A program made the position numbers and the translations under genes. This document shows positions 21,921-22,832 of a stretch of 22,832 bases of DNA, piece after piece (positions within the stretch are counted from its first letter, which is position 1; each line of letters begins with the position of its first letter). The notes beneath the pieces are model-generated. The model had not been told where the DNA came from and made no database searches. It saw only the letters and a program-made list of their open reading frames with translations. The stretch comes from a virus. The stretch spans positions 1-22,832 of IMG/VR virus record IMGVR_UViG_3300006874_003427; one strand, given 5' to 3'.

Positions 21921-22832
21921 ATGGCTTCTAAATTAGATGAAATCCGTGCGAAACTAGCACAAATGGAATCCAAGCCTGGATCCAACAGCTCACAACAGAG
22001 CGACAAAGCAATTTACCCACATTGGAATATCGACGAAGGTACTTCAGCGACGCTGAGATTCTTACCTGACTCTGATACTGACAATGCGTTCTTTTGGGTA
22101 GAGCGTCAAATGATCCGACTCACCTTCCCAGGTGTTGTTGGTGGCGAAAACAAACCTGTAACTGTTCAGGTACCGTGTGGTGAAATGTATGGTGACAATT
22201 GTCCTGTACTCACTGAGGTACGTCCATGGTTTAAGGATGCTTCGTTAGAAGATATGGGTAGAAAGTATTGGAAGAAAAGATCTTACATTTTCCAAGGCTT
22301 TGTATCTGAGAATCCTCTGTCAGAAGAGTCCCCAGAAAACCCTATTCGTAGATTTGTAATTTCCCCTCAAATCTTTAACATTATCAAAGCATCATTGATG
22401 GATCCAGATATGGAAAATATTCCAACTGATTACGTTAATGGTACTGACTTTAGAATTACTAAAACCACAAAAGGACAGTATGCAGATTATTCAACTTCAA
22501 AGTGGGCACGTAAAGAAAGTGCATTAGATGAAGTTCAACTTGCGGCAATCGATCAACATGGATTGTTCAACTTGAAAGACTTCTTGCCTGCACAACCTAC
22601 AGCAGAAGGTTATCAAGCCATTGCTGAAATGTTCCACGCAAGTGTTGAAGGAGATTTGTATGATCCTGCTAAATGGGGTAACTTTTATAAGCCATATGGC
22701 GTAGAAGTTCCAAGCACAGCAACACCGGCTACTAGTGCTCCTGCACAAGCGGCACCGGCTCCAGTTGCTCCTGCACCAGTAGTAGAAAGTACACCTGCAC
22801 CGGCACCAGTTGCTGAGGCCGCTCCTGCTCCT
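21921..22832 (+). CDS. 32: Single-stranded DNA-binding protein, gp32-like (3' truncated)
   Basis: This resembles T4 gp32, which coats single-stranded DNA in replication, recombination and repair. The window shows 304 residues and no stop. The N-terminal helix (MASKLDEIRAKLAQME) fits the cooperativity domain, and the core has ATLRFLPDSD (compare AVIRFLPSKND in T4), MGRKYWKKRSYIFQGFV and a RRFVISPQIFNIIKASL segment. The T4 zinc ligands (His and three Cys) are mostly missing: only Cys86 and Cys94 remain, and the T4 CPVC reads CPVL. From residue 264 an Ala/Pro-rich linker begins and runs to the window end; T4 gp32 instead has an acidic Ser-rich tail. AAGGAG lies 8 nt before the ATG. Confidence 0.9.
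   Translation, partial: MASKLDEIRAKLAQMESKPGSNSSQQSDKAIYPHWNIDEGTSATLRFLPDSDTDNAFFWVERQMIRLTFPGVVGGENKPVTVQVPCGEMYGDNCPVLTEVRPWFKDASLEDMGRKYWKKRSYIFQGFVSENPLSEESPENPIRRFVISPQIFNIIKASLMDPDMENIPTDYVNGTDFRITKTTKGQYADYSTSKWARKESALDEVQLAAIDQHGLFNLKDFLPAQPTAEGYQAIAEMFHASVEGDLYDPAKWGNFYKPYGVEVPSTATPATSAPAQAAPAPVAPAPVVESTPAPAPVAEAAPAP

Noticed and set aside
1-22832. tRNA genes, CRISPR arrays, transposons, integrase or att sites
   Set aside because: No cloverleaf-like sequences, spaced direct-repeat arrays, transposase or integrase motifs, or terminal inverted repeats were seen. The only tandem repeats are the short ones listed.
1-22832. Avoidance of GATC, GANTC or GGCC as further restriction signals
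   Set aside because: All three occur repeatedly in the window, so no general avoidance of short palindromes is apparent besides GCWGC.

Overview
The window is part of an AT-rich (about 37-38% G+C in the lines I counted), tailed, T4-like myovirus genome. The evidence is a set of recognisable T4 core proteins: neck gp13 and gp14, sheath-completion gp15, small and large terminase gp16/gp17, sheath gp18, tube gp19, head-completion nuclease gp4, a gp1-like dNMP kinase and ssDNA-binding gp32. T4-type late promoter boxes (NATAAATA) precede most transcription units. Codon use and the gp13/gp14/gp18 variants resemble marine T4-like phages (cyanophage/pelagiphage type). A marine bacterial host, possibly an alphaproteobacterium, is inference.

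Layout. (1) 1-1854, plus strand: the 3' part of a gene for a membrane class III adenylate/guanylate cyclase with a CHASE2 sensor domain, cut by the window edge. This is the least expected gene here. (2) 1847-6145, minus strand: a tail/neck block read leftward in the order gp14-like neck protein, T4-type lysozyme, a 62-aa protein, gp15-like sheath stabiliser, Nudix hydrolase, a 208-aa unknown and a 69-aa unknown. (3) 6146-6215: two divergent late promoters. (4) 6239-9871, plus strand: NAD-dependent sugar epimerase/dehydratase, a Lys-rich unknown behind a near-perfect sigma70-type promoter, gp13 neck protein and dNMP kinase. (5) 9926-15382: tail tube and sheath block (gp18 with inserted repeats, terminator, gp19, a second tube-like protein, a small unknown). 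(6) 15383-21744: head completion and packaging block (gp4, gp16, SGNH-like hydrolase, two unknown probable virion proteins, gp17, a 419-aa unknown). (7) 21761-22832: terminator, stacked late and sigma70-type promoters, a structured leader and gp32, which runs off the window end.

The genes largely form the late virion-assembly programme: tail tube and sheath, neck, terminase and head completion. Around them sit nucleotide and sugar metabolism genes and a possible second-messenger enzyme.

Three sequence-level patterns stand out. First, at seven late promoters an ATG begins exactly 5 nt after the TAAATA box, which should make the mRNA leaderless. Six of these ATGs start assembly-factor or unknown genes without a Shine-Dalgarno sequence, while the abundant sheath and tube genes have a leader with a Shine-Dalgarno site. 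Second, the pentamer GCWGC (GCAGC/GCTGC) seems to be absent from all 22.8 kb, although GCCGC/GCGGC are common. Third, the sheath protein carries about five copies of a Gly-Asp...Trp module that also occurs in the gp14-like neck protein.

No tRNA, CRISPR array, insertion sequence or integrase was seen, and no gene-free stretch exceeds 300 bases. All family calls are by eye, without database searches.
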